A DNA stretch of 64,000 nt from Halobaculum magnesiiphilum (GCF_019823105.1 NZ_CP081960.1:372001-436000); one strand, 5' to 3'; numbered from the stretch's first letter, positions 1 through 7,733 are shown. Program-made: numbers and translations. Notes: generated by a model not told the origin, from the sequence alone.

Positions 1-378
1 GAATCCCTTGCTCGCGCGCTCAATATTTATTTTAGGGTAGTTCGCCGAGAGCATCTCACGGTGTTGATTGTACCAGTGGTCATTGGGAAGCCCCCAAACG
101 AACTTCACGTGGCCTTCGTCGAACCAGATTTCAAATGAAAACGGGCCCGGAACTTCTTGCCGACCAAGAAGGTTCAATAGGCGGCTTTGAGAGACGCCGC
201 CTCTGAGGAACGTCTTAATTACTTCTGTCCCATATTCTTGGCCAGGACCTTCCTTGTACGGACGTGTCTGTACCAAAATGTTCTGCTGGTGGTTGAGCCG
301 ATTTTGCAGTGTACGAAAGAGTTCCCTGCTAATCTCCAGAGACTGGTAGCCGCCGGTGTTGAGAAACGGAATCTTCAT
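1..378 (-). CDS. N-terminal part of a possible conjugation-type ATPase (runs off left edge)
   Basis: An open frame of 126 codons starts with ATG at 378 (MKIPFLNTGGYQSLEIS) and is still open at base 1, so only the N-terminus is present. The segment ending FSFEIWFDEGHVKFVWGLP, followed by a line about a tyrosine-rich ANYPKINIE stretch, resembles the N-terminal domain that precedes the ATPase domain in archaeal conjugation or HerA/VirD4-like proteins; that assignment is inference because the P-loop would lie outside the window. If right, this is the edge of an integrative element. The CDS itself is secure; the function is not. Confidence 0.6.
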   Translation of the reverse strand, partial: MKIPFLNTGGYQSLEISRELFRTLQNRLNHQQNILVQTRPYKEGPGQEYGTEVIKTFLRGGVSQSRLLNLLGRQEVPGPFSFEIWFDEGHVKFVWGLPNDHWYNQHREMLSANYPKINIERASKGF

Positions 379-437
379 TAAGAATTTCTATCTAAAGGAT
401 GCGCGATACTGCATATAAAATTCTGTTTCTCTCGCTA

Positions 438-782
438 TCAAAGATGAAAGAACCAATACGATCCACGACAGGAGGGTGATATGAACAAATGAGTGATTAA
501 AAATATAAATATAAATAATAATGAAAACATACCTGAAAAAGGGATGGTCAACTTAAATACAGTCCACAGTCTAATATTCCAATCTGCATCTTTGACTTTT
601 CTTTGCAGTAATCTGTACAATATAGGGCTTGTAATTAATATTATGGGTAGATGTATAGCTCCATTAGTCCCAATTGCGTAAAGCCATGGAAATAGCCACC
701 CACAAGCGTATTCGAATTGGAGAACAACTGATGCAAATAATAAAGAAATACTGACGTCGTGCATAATTATCGATTTCAACAA
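438..782 (-). CDS. Small multi-pass membrane protein
   Basis: A 114-residue frame with at least three hydrophobic segments (roughly residues 9-30, 38-58 and 78-98) separated by short charged loops, consistent with an integral membrane protein. A second start (MHDVSISL) six codons in is equally possible. The DNA is more AT-rich than its neighbours, which is common for recently acquired genes in haloarchaea. I do not recognise the family and the neighbours give no functional clue. Confidence 0.5.
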   Translation of the reverse strand: MLKSIIMHDVSISLLFASVVLQFEYACGWLFPWLYAIGTNGAIHLPIILITSPILYRLLQRKVKDADWNIRLWTVFKLTIPFSGMFSLLFIFIFLITHLFISPSCRGSYWFFHL

Positions 783-1198
783 TGGTATTTAAAAGTGACT
801 GAAGTTAGGACTTTCTTATCGAAAGAGAGACAAATACAGTATGCTCTGCCGTGGAATGCGATTACCTGGGAATGAGCTATGCACCACTCAGAGAACTTGC
901 CGTTAACGTTCGTTGACGTAGATAACTGAGAGGAAGGTCGGTTGATCTAAGAAGGGGAAAAACCAGTAGTGCTACCCCTGACAGCTGGTGTGGGCCACAT
1001 TTCGTGACCACCTGCTTCGATCGTCGCCGCGATCCGTCGCTCGCGAAGTACACCCACAAGTAGTCGTCCCACGATAGTGGGGCGACGAGGGCGAGTAACC
1101 GCACCGGCGGGTGTGTTGAGTCAGTAGTGTGGCCGACTATATCCGCGTCAGCGGGCCAAGCTGACAGAGGAGACTACGTGTGGGGCTTCCACCAGGTG
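783..1198. other. Intergenic stretch, no convincing gene
   Basis: About 415 bases between the membrane protein and the coiled-coil gene. Short frames exist on both strands but show no acidic haloarchaeal composition or recognisable motif. I see no tRNA, strong repeat or insertion-sequence end. Confidence 0.4.
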
Positions 1199-2032
1199 TC
1201 AGCCAGCGCTGCGGGCCTCCTCGTCAGTCAGATACACGACGAGTCGATTGCGTCCCTTTCCACCCGTATCGGCCACGACTTTCCGCGGCGAATCACTCGC
1301 GAGGGAGGCGACCTTCTCGAACACGCGTCGCACCTCCGTCGAGGTGAGTTGCTCGTCACGTTTCAACCCGAGTTTCTCCTTCACCGTCGCTGCTGTGATC
1401 GTGATACGCCGGCCATAGGCGTCGTTTGCACTCGTGCCCCACTTGCCGAGATGACTGAGAAGGTCACGACAGCGATGGTGGACTGCGTACACGCGATCGG
1501 TGATGTCGCTTGGCCCGTACTTGAGTAGGCGCGTCAGGCGGTCTTCATCTGCACCGCCAAGTGCATCGTCAGTGTCGATACCGACCGTATCGGCGACGGA
1601 CTCAACGATCCGACGGAGGCGGGTCGTCTCGTGACGCTGGGACTCATCGGGTGTCGTGGTCTCCTCACTGGTGGACTGTGCGTGGAGACACTCGATGAGC
1701 GAGCCATGGTCGTCGAGGAACGCCTCTTGCTCATCGGTGAGGTAGCCACTCTCGTCGCCGACGATTAGTTCGTCCAACCATGAGAGGTGGCGGTCGTGTT
1801 TGATGTCGACCGTCCGTTCGAGACTACTGACCCGCTCGTCGAGCTCCGCTGTGTCGGTCACGCGGTCTTCGAGATCGTCGACGCGGTCAGTGAGTTCATC
1901 GAGAAGCTGTTGCTGCTTGTCGATTGTGTCGCGTTGCTCGGCGATCACGTCCCGTTGCTCGCGGACAAGTTCGGCGAGGTCCTCAGTCGTCGGCTGTGCG
2001 TCGGCGTCGATCTGATCAGCGTTGTCACTCAT
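1199..2032 (-). CDS. Coiled-coil protein with C-terminal basic, probably DNA-binding, domain
   Basis: 277 residues. Residues about 18-85 are a heptad-rich coiled coil (repeats like REQRDVIAEQRDTIDKQQQLLDEL). The last 100 residues are more basic and read like a winged helix (GRRITITAATVKEKLGL, then EVRRVFEKVASLASDSPRKVV). It is the last gene of a six-gene minus-strand operon starting at 4232 and sits 59 bases behind its neighbour. Proteins of this shape are frequent on haloarchaeal plasmids and viruses, where roles in replication or partitioning are guessed but not shown. Specific function unknown. Confidence 0.75.
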   Translation of the reverse strand: MSDNADQIDADAQPTTEDLAELVREQRDVIAEQRDTIDKQQQLLDELTDRVDDLEDRVTDTAELDERVSSLERTVDIKHDRHLSWLDELIVGDESGYLTDEQEAFLDDHGSLIECLHAQSTSEETTTPDESQRHETTRLRRIVESVADTVGIDTDDALGGADEDRLTRLLKYGPSDITDRVYAVHHRCRDLLSHLGKWGTSANDAYGRRITITAATVKEKLGLKRDEQLTSTEVRRVFEKVASLASDSPRKVVADTGGKGRNRLVVYLTDEEARSAG

Positions 2033-2091
2033 GGTGTCGGTGTATGGCGTTTATGTGCGGGCGGAACGGCGGACGCGGTGGTGTGGCGCGC

Positions 2092-2778
2092 CTACTCTGG
2101 GTCACCCCGCTGTGGCGTCAGTATGCACTCCGCTGGGCCCTCACCGTCTCCGGGGTCGAAGCGCGCAATCGCCCATCGAGCATCATACGCAATGTCGACG
2201 AGGGCCTTCGGAACCGCAGTCGTGTCTGCAGGGAGCGTGCAGACGATCGTGTCGTCCTTGGCGTCTGCATTGTCGACCGGCGTCTGGGACTCGAGGACGG
2301 TCACAAGGTCCTGGGTGGAAGGCATTCCAAAGCCGACCTGATACGCGGTCCAGCGATCATAGGTTTCGCGGACTAGAAGCAGTGACGACCGGGGTTCAGC
2401 GAGCATATCACTGATGCGATGGTTCATCTCCTCGACGGTCATGTCGAGGTCGGCCGCACAGGAGACAGCGGAGAACTCAGTTGGGAACTCGTAGGTGTCT
2501 GTGAGGTACTCCCAGAGCTCATCTGCCTCTTGCCAGCGGCGGGTTCCGATGATCGTCATCGATTCGAGTGGAGTGTCTTCGTCGGGGGGCATGAGGCCAT
2601 CAGGGCTGTTGGTGAGTCGGATGCGGTCGCAGGTTGGCGTCTCGACGATCGCCATACTCTCATGACATTCGACGACGGTGACTGGGTCGTTACGCCCATC
2701 CCACGTGAGGATGTACCCCTCACACAGATCCTCGACGGTGAGTGGAACGATCGCATAGGGTGCAGTGGGCGTGGTCAT
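2092..2778 (-). CDS. Hypothetical acidic protein of accessory operon
   Basis: 228 residues with no domain I recognise. An N-terminal beta-rich segment (YILTWDGRNDPVTVVECHESMAIVET) is followed by an alpha-helical part and a second beta part. Its ATG overlaps the stop of the upstream gene, pointing to translational coupling inside the operon 4232 to 1199. Composition is typical of haloarchaea, so the gene is probably real; function unknown. Confidence 0.7.
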   Translation of the reverse strand: MTTPTAPYAIVPLTVEDLCEGYILTWDGRNDPVTVVECHESMAIVETPTCDRIRLTNSPDGLMPPDEDTPLESMTIIGTRRWQEADELWEYLTDTYEFPTEFSAVSCAADLDMTVEEMNHRISDMLAEPRSSLLLVRETYDRWTAYQVGFGMPSTQDLVTVLESQTPVDNADAKDDTIVCTLPADTTAVPKALVDIAYDARWAIARFDPGDGEGPAECILTPQRGDPE

Positions 2779-3341
2779 TCGGTGTAGCGGTGGCTGCGTG
2801 CGAACGCGAGTTGCATCGCTTGGCGGATGTGATACCTGGCGTCGGCGTCTGCGGTTAGTTGGAGCGCTTTCCCGAGGCGATCAGTCAGTGGATCCGCATC
2901 GAGTGGCCCAGGGAGTTGACAGCCACACGGGCCTGCCCGGACGCAGCCTGGGCCGGCAACCGACAGTGACGTGACTGGATCCCCGCAATTGGGGCAACTC
3001 GGGAACGACTCACCGACGTCGTGAATCGCTGGATCGAGGACACTCCCGATGCGAGCGTACTCGATTTGGAGAAGGTGTTGGCCAGCATCGCTGACGACGT
3101 ACTTCCCATCGAAGTTGGCGAGCAGTCCCTTCTCGGTGAGGTCCTTGAGCGCCTCATTGTAGGGATCGAGGTCAGGGTCTGTCTCGGGAATGACGTGTCT
3201 GATCCCTCGCGTGAACGATTCCTCGGTAATTTCGCGCCGGTCGCGTTCGAGCCGGGCGATGAGATACAGCGTCGTGCGCTCGATTGCGGTGAGATCGGTC
3301 CAGGCGATGTCCTCGGTGTCATCGTCGTGTGGGTTGTTCAT
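2775..3341 (-). CDS. PadR-like winged-helix protein with zinc-binding C-terminal half
   Basis: 188 residues. Residues about 15-95 form a PadR-type winged helix (DLTAIERTTLYLIARLERD, then EALKDLTEKGLLANF). The C-terminal half has CPNCG at about 114-118, then further cysteines (GCVRAGPCGCQ), a likely zinc knuckle, before a helical tail. The N-terminus is clearly related to the next upstream gene (3338-3691), so the two probably arose by duplication, one gaining a metal-binding tail. The ATG overlaps the upstream stop. Likely DNA-binding regulator; target unknown. Confidence 0.75.
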   Translation of the reverse strand: MNNPHDDDTEDIAWTDLTAIERTTLYLIARLERDRREITEESFTRGIRHVIPETDPDLDPYNEALKDLTEKGLLANFDGKYVVSDAGQHLLQIEYARIGSVLDPAIHDVGESFPSCPNCGDPVTSLSVAGPGCVRAGPCGCQLPGPLDADPLTDRLGKALQLTADADARYHIRQAMQLAFARSHRYTE

Positions 3342-3691
3342 TCGTCCTCCTCCGTGAGCACGGCAGTGAGTTCGTCGCGGCGACGGCGGAGAAGCTCGTA
3401 GCCCGTGTCAGTGAGTTCGTATTCGTTCGTGCGATCGTCGACGCTCGTCTTCGTGATGAGACCCTGCTCAGCGAGATCGTCGAGCGTCGGGTAGAGTCGA
3501 CCGTGGTTGATCGGCTTGGTGTAGTAGCTTTCGAGGACATCGCGGATGGCGAGGCCATACGTAAGTGAGCCGTCGCGTTCGAGTCGGGCGATTACGTAGA
3601 GGACATTGCCCTCAAAGGCGGTGAGTTCCGTCCACGTGGGGTGGGTGATGGTGCCGCCATCTGGGATCGGTATGGTGGCGTGGGCGCTCAC
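3338..3691 (-). CDS. PadR family transcriptional regulator
   Basis: 117 residues with a full PadR winged helix: WTELTAFEGNVLYVIARLE, LTYGLAIRDVLE, the recognition segment NHGRLYPTLDDLAEQGLI, then the wing TNEYELTDTGYELL. PadR proteins are dimeric ligand-responsive repressors; this one lacks the long C-terminal dimerisation helix pair and is short. Start is GTG at 3691, overlapping the upstream stop in a GTGA arrangement. It probably regulates its own operon or other element genes. Confidence 0.85.
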   Translation of the reverse strand: MSAHATIPIPDGGTITHPTWTELTAFEGNVLYVIARLERDGSLTYGLAIRDVLESYYTKPINHGRLYPTLDDLAEQGLITKTSVDDRTNEYELTDTGYELLRRRRDELTAVLTEEDE

Positions 3692-3933
3692 GATACGATA
3701 CCTCCAGTGGCGGGAGTACGGGTACTGTGATGACGGCCTTGACCGTCTTCGGGGTCGATTCGAGAGGGGACGTGCTTGCCGGCGGCGCTGCCTCGTGAGA
3801 GGCGAGACATCGAGTCGCAGGCCTGACAGCGGTGGACGCGATCGACTTCATCGCCGAAGACGCGCGCGAACTGTTCGGAGACGTGGCCACCGCAGTAGCG
3901 GCACTCGGGGCGGTGGGTGGTGAGGCGATTCAT
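3688..3933 (-). CDS. Small zinc-finger protein (DUF7563-like)
   Basis: 81 residues with two CxxC knuckles: CRYCGGHVSEQFARVFGD, then VHRCQACDSMSRLSRGSAAG. This matches the layout of the small haloarchaeal zinc proteins called DUF7563, which occur widely on plasmids and in proviruses. Function unknown; the fold suggests nucleic-acid or protein binding. The ATG overlaps the previous stop (ATGA). Confidence 0.75.
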   Translation of the reverse strand: MNRLTTHRPECRYCGGHVSEQFARVFGDEVDRVHRCQACDSMSRLSRGSAAGKHVPSRIDPEDGQGRHHSTRTPATGGIVS

Positions 3934-4232
3934 TGGACCGCCTCCGTGTTCAGTGCGTCAGGGCTGGCGTGGCGAAGCTGGATGTAGAGGCTGTCGTACG
4001 TGTGGGGGTCGGGTGTGCACCACTGACAGATGGGGCCGTCGTACGCAGTGAGATCGACGGGTGTCCAATCGGTGTTGGTGTGCTGGAGCTCGGCGCGGCA
4101 GATCGGCGTGTCCGGGGCGTTCGGGTCGGGGTGGTGGGCTCGGGCGGCGCGGCGCGCGCCGATGAGGTAGTGTGCAGGCGAGTCGTCGTCGTGTCCGGCA
4201 CGTTGAAGCCGGGTGGGGCGTGTTGTGCTCAT
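3930..4232 (-). CDS. Small hypothetical protein with possible zinc ligands, first gene of operon
   Basis: 100 residues, with a CRAE...CQWC spacing (about residues 45 and 72-75) that could hold a metal. It opens the six-gene operon 4232-1199, in which nearly every gene overlaps the next by a stop/start tetranucleotide. No recognised family. Such chains of small coupled genes are usual for haloarchaeal mobile elements. Confidence 0.65.
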   Translation of the reverse strand: MSTTRPTRLQRAGHDDDSPAHYLIGARRAARAHHPDPNAPDTPICRAELQHTNTDWTPVDLTAYDGPICQWCTPDPHTYDSLYIQLRHASPDALNTEAVQ

Positions 4233-4381
4233 GTCGCTGAAGGGAGCCGAGTTTACGGCTCCTGTCAGGTTGCGACCCCACGCGGCGGTTCGGTGGACCT
4301 AGCACCGGATCGCCACAAACTGTGGGCGATGTGTAACCCGCGGAGCGTCGCATGTGGATTTCAAGATAGCCTCTACTTATA

Positions 4382-4412
4382 GTTGTTCCGGCACTATTCT
4401 AGTTCCGGAACA
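4382..4412. promoter_or_regulatory. Inverted-repeat operator upstream of winged-helix gene
   Basis: TGTTCCGG (4384-4391) faces CCGGAACA (4405-4412), and GTTCCGGAAC at 4402-4411 is itself a perfect palindrome. It lies 50-80 bases before the ATG at 4464, just behind a TATA-like CTTATA at about 4375. The same half-site recurs before the paralogous gene at 4924 (see 4938-4978), so this is probably an autoregulatory site. Confidence 0.6.
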
Positions 4413-4463
4413 GGGCTACAAATTCACCCTTCTTTTTGCAAACGTGTGAGGAATCAGTAGCAA

Positions 4464-4709
4464 ATGCCGGGTCCGAAGCCTGACGTTCCCGATCAAGAAG
4501 TGCTTCGAATGATAGCTTCGGCCCCAGACCCTGTAGTTACGTCGAGTGAACTTGCGGAGGCTCTGGATATGTCCCAGCAGGGAGCCTACAACCGGCTTTC
4601 CTCGCTGGAAGAGAATGGATTCGTACGAAGCAGAAAGGTCGGTGCGAGCGCCCGAGTATGGTGGATCACTGATACGGGTCGAAGTGAATTGCCTCCTCTC
4701 GGAAACTAA
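4464..4709 (+). CDS. Winged-helix DNA-binding protein, paralogue A
   Basis: 81 residues: VTSSELAEALDMSQQGAYNRLSSLEENGFV is a clear helix-turn-helix, followed by a wing ending in RKVGASARVWWITD. It is about 50% alike to the convergent gene 4706-4924, including the shared VGA(S/N)A.VWW end. The two genes overlap by four bases at their stops. Both carry GTTGTTCCGG-type repeats upstream, so mutual or self repression is likely. Confidence 0.85.
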   Translation: MPGPKPDVPDQEVLRMIASAPDPVVTSSELAEALDMSQQGAYNRLSSLEENGFVRSRKVGASARVWWITDTGRSELPPLGN

Positions 4710-4924
4710 TCGTCTACAAACCACCAAACGACTGCGTTGGCACCTACTTTCCGTTTCTTCACTACGCCTTGCTGGTATAGGCGGTTCAGTCGCTTGTAGC
4801 TCGCTTGCTGAGAGATCTCGAATTCGTCCATGAGATCTGAGGTAGTCATCACTGGACAGTCGAGTCTCCGAAACAATTCTTCTACGCTGGTATTGTCCGA
4901 ACTAGTTGTTTCTACGGTACTCAT
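4706..4924 (-). CDS. Winged-helix DNA-binding protein, paralogue B
   Basis: 72 residues: MTTSDLMDEFEISQQASYKRLNRLYQQGVV helix-turn-helix, then KKRKVGANAVVWWFVDD. It is the tail-to-tail partner of 4464-4709 and clearly homologous to it. The N-terminus differs (SVEELFRRLDCPV), which may separate dimerisation specificities. An inverted repeat lies 14-54 bases before its start. Confidence 0.85.
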   Translation of the reverse strand: MSTVETTSSDNTSVEELFRRLDCPVMTTSDLMDEFEISQQASYKRLNRLYQQGVVKKRKVGANAVVWWFVDD

Positions 4925-4937
4925 ACATGCTCAATTG

Positions 4938-4978
4938 GTTGTTCCGGGACAAAGAACTTATGGGTGTCCCGAAACAAC
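4938..4978. promoter_or_regulatory. Inverted-repeat operator upstream of paralogue B
   Basis: GTTGTTCCGGGAC (4938-4950) faces GTCCCGAAACAAC (4966-4978), 12 of 13 pairs matching, spacer 15 bases. The left arm differs in one base from GTTGTTCCGGCAC at 4382-4394 before paralogue A. It can also serve the rightward microprotein operon at 5080. Confidence 0.65.
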
Positions 4979-5027
4979 TTCGCAACGAGAACTTCCATCC
5001 CAGATTGGTGCCTTGACGGCGTAGGTA

Positions 5028-5049
5028 CCCGCGTGCTGCAACACGCGGG
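5028..5049. other. Perfect 8-bp hairpin before microprotein operon
   Basis: CCCGCGTG (5028-5035), loop of six bases, CACGCGGG (5042-5049). It lies 30 bases before the ATG at 5080. No T-run follows, so it could be an mRNA leader hairpin or a DNA site rather than a terminator. Confidence 0.4.
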
Positions 5050-5079
5050 CGATGGTTGTTCTCAGGAGAGAACTAACCG

Positions 5080-5157
5080 ATGTCAGATACGACTTTCAGC
5101 GGTGAAAACGGTATCGACGACAACCACATCCCAACGCCAGCGAGGTGGTCAGCGTGA
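5080..5157 (+). CDS. Putative 25-residue microprotein
   Basis: ATG frame MSDTTFSGENGIDDN...RWSA, whose TGA overlaps the GTG of the next frame (GTGA). The acidic composition and the coupling to two further overlapping frames are the only support. It may be a translated leader for the zinc-finger gene rather than a functional protein. Confidence 0.4.
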   Translation: MSDTTFSGENGIDDNHIPTPARWSA

Positions 5158-5276
5158 GTGCTCGCGTCTACGGCGTCACCTGCTCGGGCTGCGGCTCCTC
5201 GATGCTCCGCGGGGAGGGCGATGCCCGGATCTGCTCGCGGTGCGAGACCGAGCACGCAGTTCTTGCAGACCGATGA
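5154..5276 (+). CDS. 40-residue double zinc-knuckle protein
   Basis: Starts at GTG and reads ARVYGVTCSGCGSSMLRGEG then ARICSRCETEHAVLADR. Two CxxC pairs (CSGC, CSRC) spaced for one zinc ion are typical of haloarchaeal micro zinc-finger proteins. It overlaps both neighbours by four bases (GTGA in front, ATGA behind), so the three frames are translationally coupled. Confidence 0.65.
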   Translation: MSARVYGVTCSGCGSSMLRGEGDARICSRCETEHAVLADR

Positions 5277-5527
5277 GTACCTGCCGCGTTGAGCAGCGCC
5301 GGCAGGCCGATCGACTCGCCGACACGCTCGCGTTGAATCAGTCGGTCGTCGCCGTCGACGTGTTCGCTCCTGGTGTCGGCGCTCGCGAAGTCTGGGTCGT
5401 TGAGGCGACGTTAGATTGCGCATCGATCCCGACCGAGGTGCTGCGGACGTTGGCAGCTGGCGACGCGATCGTGGTGGATACGAGTCCGCAAGGGCCGGCG
5501 AACATGATCGTGACTGCGACGATCTGA
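5273..5527 (+). CDS. Small acidic hypothetical protein
   Basis: 84 residues from the ATG overlapping the zinc-finger stop; upstream in-frame starts are rejected because they would run through the coupled genes. The central part (VVAVDVFAPGVGAREVWVVE, then DAIVVDTSPQGPANMIVTATI) alternates hydrophobic and polar residues like a small beta-barrel or ferredoxin-like fold. No family recognised. Confidence 0.6.
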   Translation: MSTCRVEQRRQADRLADTLALNQSVVAVDVFAPGVGAREVWVVEATLDCASIPTEVLRTLAAGDAIVVDTSPQGPANMIVTATI

Positions 5528-5758
5528 GTCGGTCGCGCTTTTTTGAGTGGGGAGTTCGGTACCGGTGGTGGCACACCTGGTGGTGGGAGTGTAACCAGGA
5601 TGTATCCGGTGCGGAGAGTTCCGGACAATTCCGGAAGGTGGGAGGCACCTGTTAGCGTGCCTCAGTTGGCTGCCTGGTTCCAGATTCGGACAAACGTCTT
5701 CTGGAATGGTTTTATATTCTAAAGAATCTCCGGATAGGTTGGAACGCACATTCCAATT

Positions 5759-6177
5759 TCACCCTGACCAGAACAATTCAATCAGACCGATTGCTACTGT
5801 CGCAGCCGTCAACAGCAATATTACGATATCTTCATAGACGTCGTTGCTCGTTTCGGTCACCGGGACGCTGAGCCGGAGCGTCGACAGCTCGCTCGCCGGC
5901 GTCGGATCGATGCCGGTCTCCAGACAATACCGGAACTCTCGCCAGAAGTCGAAGTTGAAACAGGCGAGATCCCCGACTGGATAGTCCGACAGCTGGCGCG
6001 CTTGCCGGGCAAGTGGGGTGACGCGGCCGATGTGGGCGACGTCGACCGCGAGAACAGCCTCCTCGTCCCGTCGAAAGTGGGGCGTTGCGTAACCATCTCG
6101 GTCGCGACGGCGTCGTTGGCGGTTGCCTCCCACTCCAGGACACGACCGTCGTCTATAAAGTCGATGCTGAACGGCAT
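5759..6177 (-). pseudogene. Frameshifted gene of the 'M-x-FSIDF-x-DDGRV' family, copy 1
   Basis: Two frames joined near 6080 give one sensible protein of about 140 residues: it begins MPFSIDFIDDGRVLEWEA, crosses a one-base shift around TQRP/HFRRDEEAV, and ends with a membrane segment (DIVILLLTAATVAIGLIELF). The N-terminus is nearly identical to the gene at 55225. It is divergent from the winged-helix gene at 6315, exactly as copy 2 is from 54992. Function unknown; a single C-terminal anchor suggests a membrane-tethered small protein. Confidence 0.6.
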
Positions 6178-6203
6178 TTTATACGGGACTAGGCTGTCTG
6201 TTA

Positions 6204-6238
6204 GATATCCAGTGGCGTGTCGCTTCCGAATTTCAGGG
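6204..6238 (-). promoter_or_regulatory. Shared promoter element, copy 1
   Basis: Read on the minus strand it contains TGAAATTCGGAAGCGACACG followed by CCACTGGATATC. The 14-base core GGAARCGACACGCC recurs upstream of 8672 and 55225, each time followed by a TATC-containing box. It lies 27-60 bases before the ATG at 6177. Confidence 0.6.
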
Positions 6239-6314
6239 AAGCGTCCATCTATCGCGACTCACAGATATATGAGTAACACAAAGATATATTGATTGTTGGT
6301 CCGTACGTACCAGT

Positions 6315-6842
6315 ATGAGCGAGTTTGATCCAACTCCTGACTCAGCGCGTGAGCAGCCACGATGGCAGGAGGGAACGGACACATTTGGTCGCGTCTACGA
6401 CGTGGTGCTCGGGCTCAGCTCACCGACAGCATACACAGAGGTCGCTGAGCTCGCAGATTGCTCTCCGAACGCGGCGAAAAAGCACCTTGATCGCCTCACG
6501 GAGATGGGCATTGCTCGCGCCGATCACGAGGGTCGCCCAGCAACATACGAACGAAACGACGGCTATCTCGAATGGCAAGAGGCGAGTCAGATCGCCGCTG
6601 ACCTCTCTATCGAGGAGATCATCGACCGCGTCGAAGCGCTCGAAGAGCGACGCGCGGACTACGAGTCACAGTTTGGGACCACCGATCCGGCTACCGTTTC
6701 TGTGTTCGATGATGGGGATCACGAAACAATCCACGACCGAATGGACGCAGTGAGTGAGTGGCAGGGAGTGATTCGAGATCTCCGACTGTACGAGCTTGCC
6801 CGTCAACTCTCACAGAACGATGGCCACCTGATCCCTGCGTAA
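6315..6842 (+). CDS. Winged-helix regulator (DUF7342-like), copy 1
   Basis: 175 residues. Residues about 25-85 form a winged helix (AYTEVAELADCSPNAAKKHLDRLTEMGIA, then TYERNDGYLEW), followed by a helical segment (IEEIIDRVEALEERRADYESQFG) and a WQGVIRDLRLYELARQLS motif. The paralogue at 54402-54992 shares each of these parts in order. It is followed after one base by a partner gene, as in copy 2. Probably an autoregulatory DNA-binding protein. TATA-like AGATATATT lies about 30 bases before the ATG. Confidence 0.85.
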   Translation: MSEFDPTPDSAREQPRWQEGTDTFGRVYDVVLGLSSPTAYTEVAELADCSPNAAKKHLDRLTEMGIARADHEGRPATYERNDGYLEWQEASQIAADLSIEEIIDRVEALEERRADYESQFGTTDPATVSVFDDGDHETIHDRMDAVSEWQGVIRDLRLYELARQLSQNDGHLIPA

Positions 6843-6843
6843 G

Positions 6844-7284
6844 ATGAGTCCGCCTCCCGAGAATTCGGCGGCTGGCTCGACTGGCCCGCCTGATCGACAG
6901 ACCCTCCGCCTTCTTGAGCGACAGTTGATGTCGGATCCTCTCGTTGCTGAGACACGGTTCGAACCAGACTCGCACGAACCACGGTTGCTGCGGGCACTGC
7001 TCGACGCTGGACGGTACCCTGATGTGGTGGCCGCTGCCCGTGTTGATGTCCGGTGGTTCACGACTGGTGATTTCTCAATCCATTATTTCGAAAACCGAAA
7101 CGACGACAGTCTCTGGGAATGTCGCTGGGATCGACATCCAAACGCACACAACGACCGTCTCCACTTTCACGAACCACCTACGGGGGCTGAAATCTCAGAT
7201 CTTGACCTCCATTCGCTCCACCCACTCGATGTCTATTCGACAGCGTTCGAGGCGATTGAGCAGCGCATTGAGTCGCTATGGTGA
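6844..7284 (+). CDS. Partner protein of DUF7342-like regulator, copy 1
   Basis: 146 residues; the central WFTTGDFSIHYFENRNDDSLWECRWDRHPN corresponds to IKWTTRDDYKLHYTDTEGVNLRWGKHPH in the gene at 53916-54398, and both end with a helix. It starts two bases behind the regulator. The tight, repeated pairing suggests a toxin-antitoxin-like or sensor/regulator unit, but no catalytic motif is visible. Confidence 0.75.
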   Translation: MSPPPENSAAGSTGPPDRQTLRLLERQLMSDPLVAETRFEPDSHEPRLLRALLDAGRYPDVVAAARVDVRWFTTGDFSIHYFENRNDDSLWECRWDRHPNAHNDRLHFHEPPTGAEISDLDLHSLHPLDVYSTAFEAIEQRIESLW

Positions 7285-7413
7285 GCTCCACTAACAGCAA
7301 ACGGATTACCCAACGCCCTACGCGATGTATCCTGATGTTGGGTAATGCACGGTAGTTATTTGAGTGGACAGCTCTCTAGCGATCCCCGGCACGGATTCTA
7401 GAAGGCATCAGCG

Positions 7414-7731
7414 TTACTCACGCGATCTACTCTCCGTAGTGGACTCACTCACTGAGTCCGAATTTCCCTGCTCGATCGTCTGTTCCAGTTCCTGGAGGCG
7501 TTCCTCGTGGTCGTCGAGGCGGACCTCCTGTTCGAGATCGATGCTGAGTAGCGCCGGCAGCAGCGGGTTCTGGTGGTTCAACAGCCCGCTTGCGTCGGCG
7601 TGCTCGCGGGCGTACTCGAACAACCGGTCGAACAGCGGCTGATCGTGACGCCGCAGTGCCCGCCGGAACTCTGCCCAGCGCTCCTCGATGGCCCGCAGTG
7701 CATCACGGTAGGTTGGGTTCGTACGCCCCAT
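7414..7731 (-). CDS. Haloarchaeal conserved protein (DUF8156-like)
   Basis: I chose the start at MGRTNPTYRDALRAIEERW because this N-terminus is characteristic of a haloarchaeal family and because it begins two bases behind the stop of the upstream gene. 105 residues, mostly helical, with ADASGLLNHQNPLLPALLSI in the middle and a coiled-coil tail. Usually found beside the RecA-like gene that precedes it here; function unknown. Confidence 0.75.
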   Translation of the reverse strand: MGRTNPTYRDALRAIEERWAEFRRALRRHDQPLFDRLFEYAREHADASGLLNHQNPLLPALLSIDLEQEVRLDDHEERLQELEQTIEQGNSDSVSESTTESRSRE

Positions 7732-7733
7732 CG

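Noticed and set aside
877-1104. A 75-codon frame on the minus strand
   Set aside because: Composition is basic and leucine-rich rather than acidic, no promoter or Shine-Dalgarno sequence is visible, and it does not resemble any known protein.
5600-5645. Another GTTCCGG-type operator (TTCCGGACAATTCCGGAA)
   Set aside because: It contains two TTCCGG cores but not the full GTTGTTCCGG half-site, and no gene starts in the next 100 bases on either strand in the right place.
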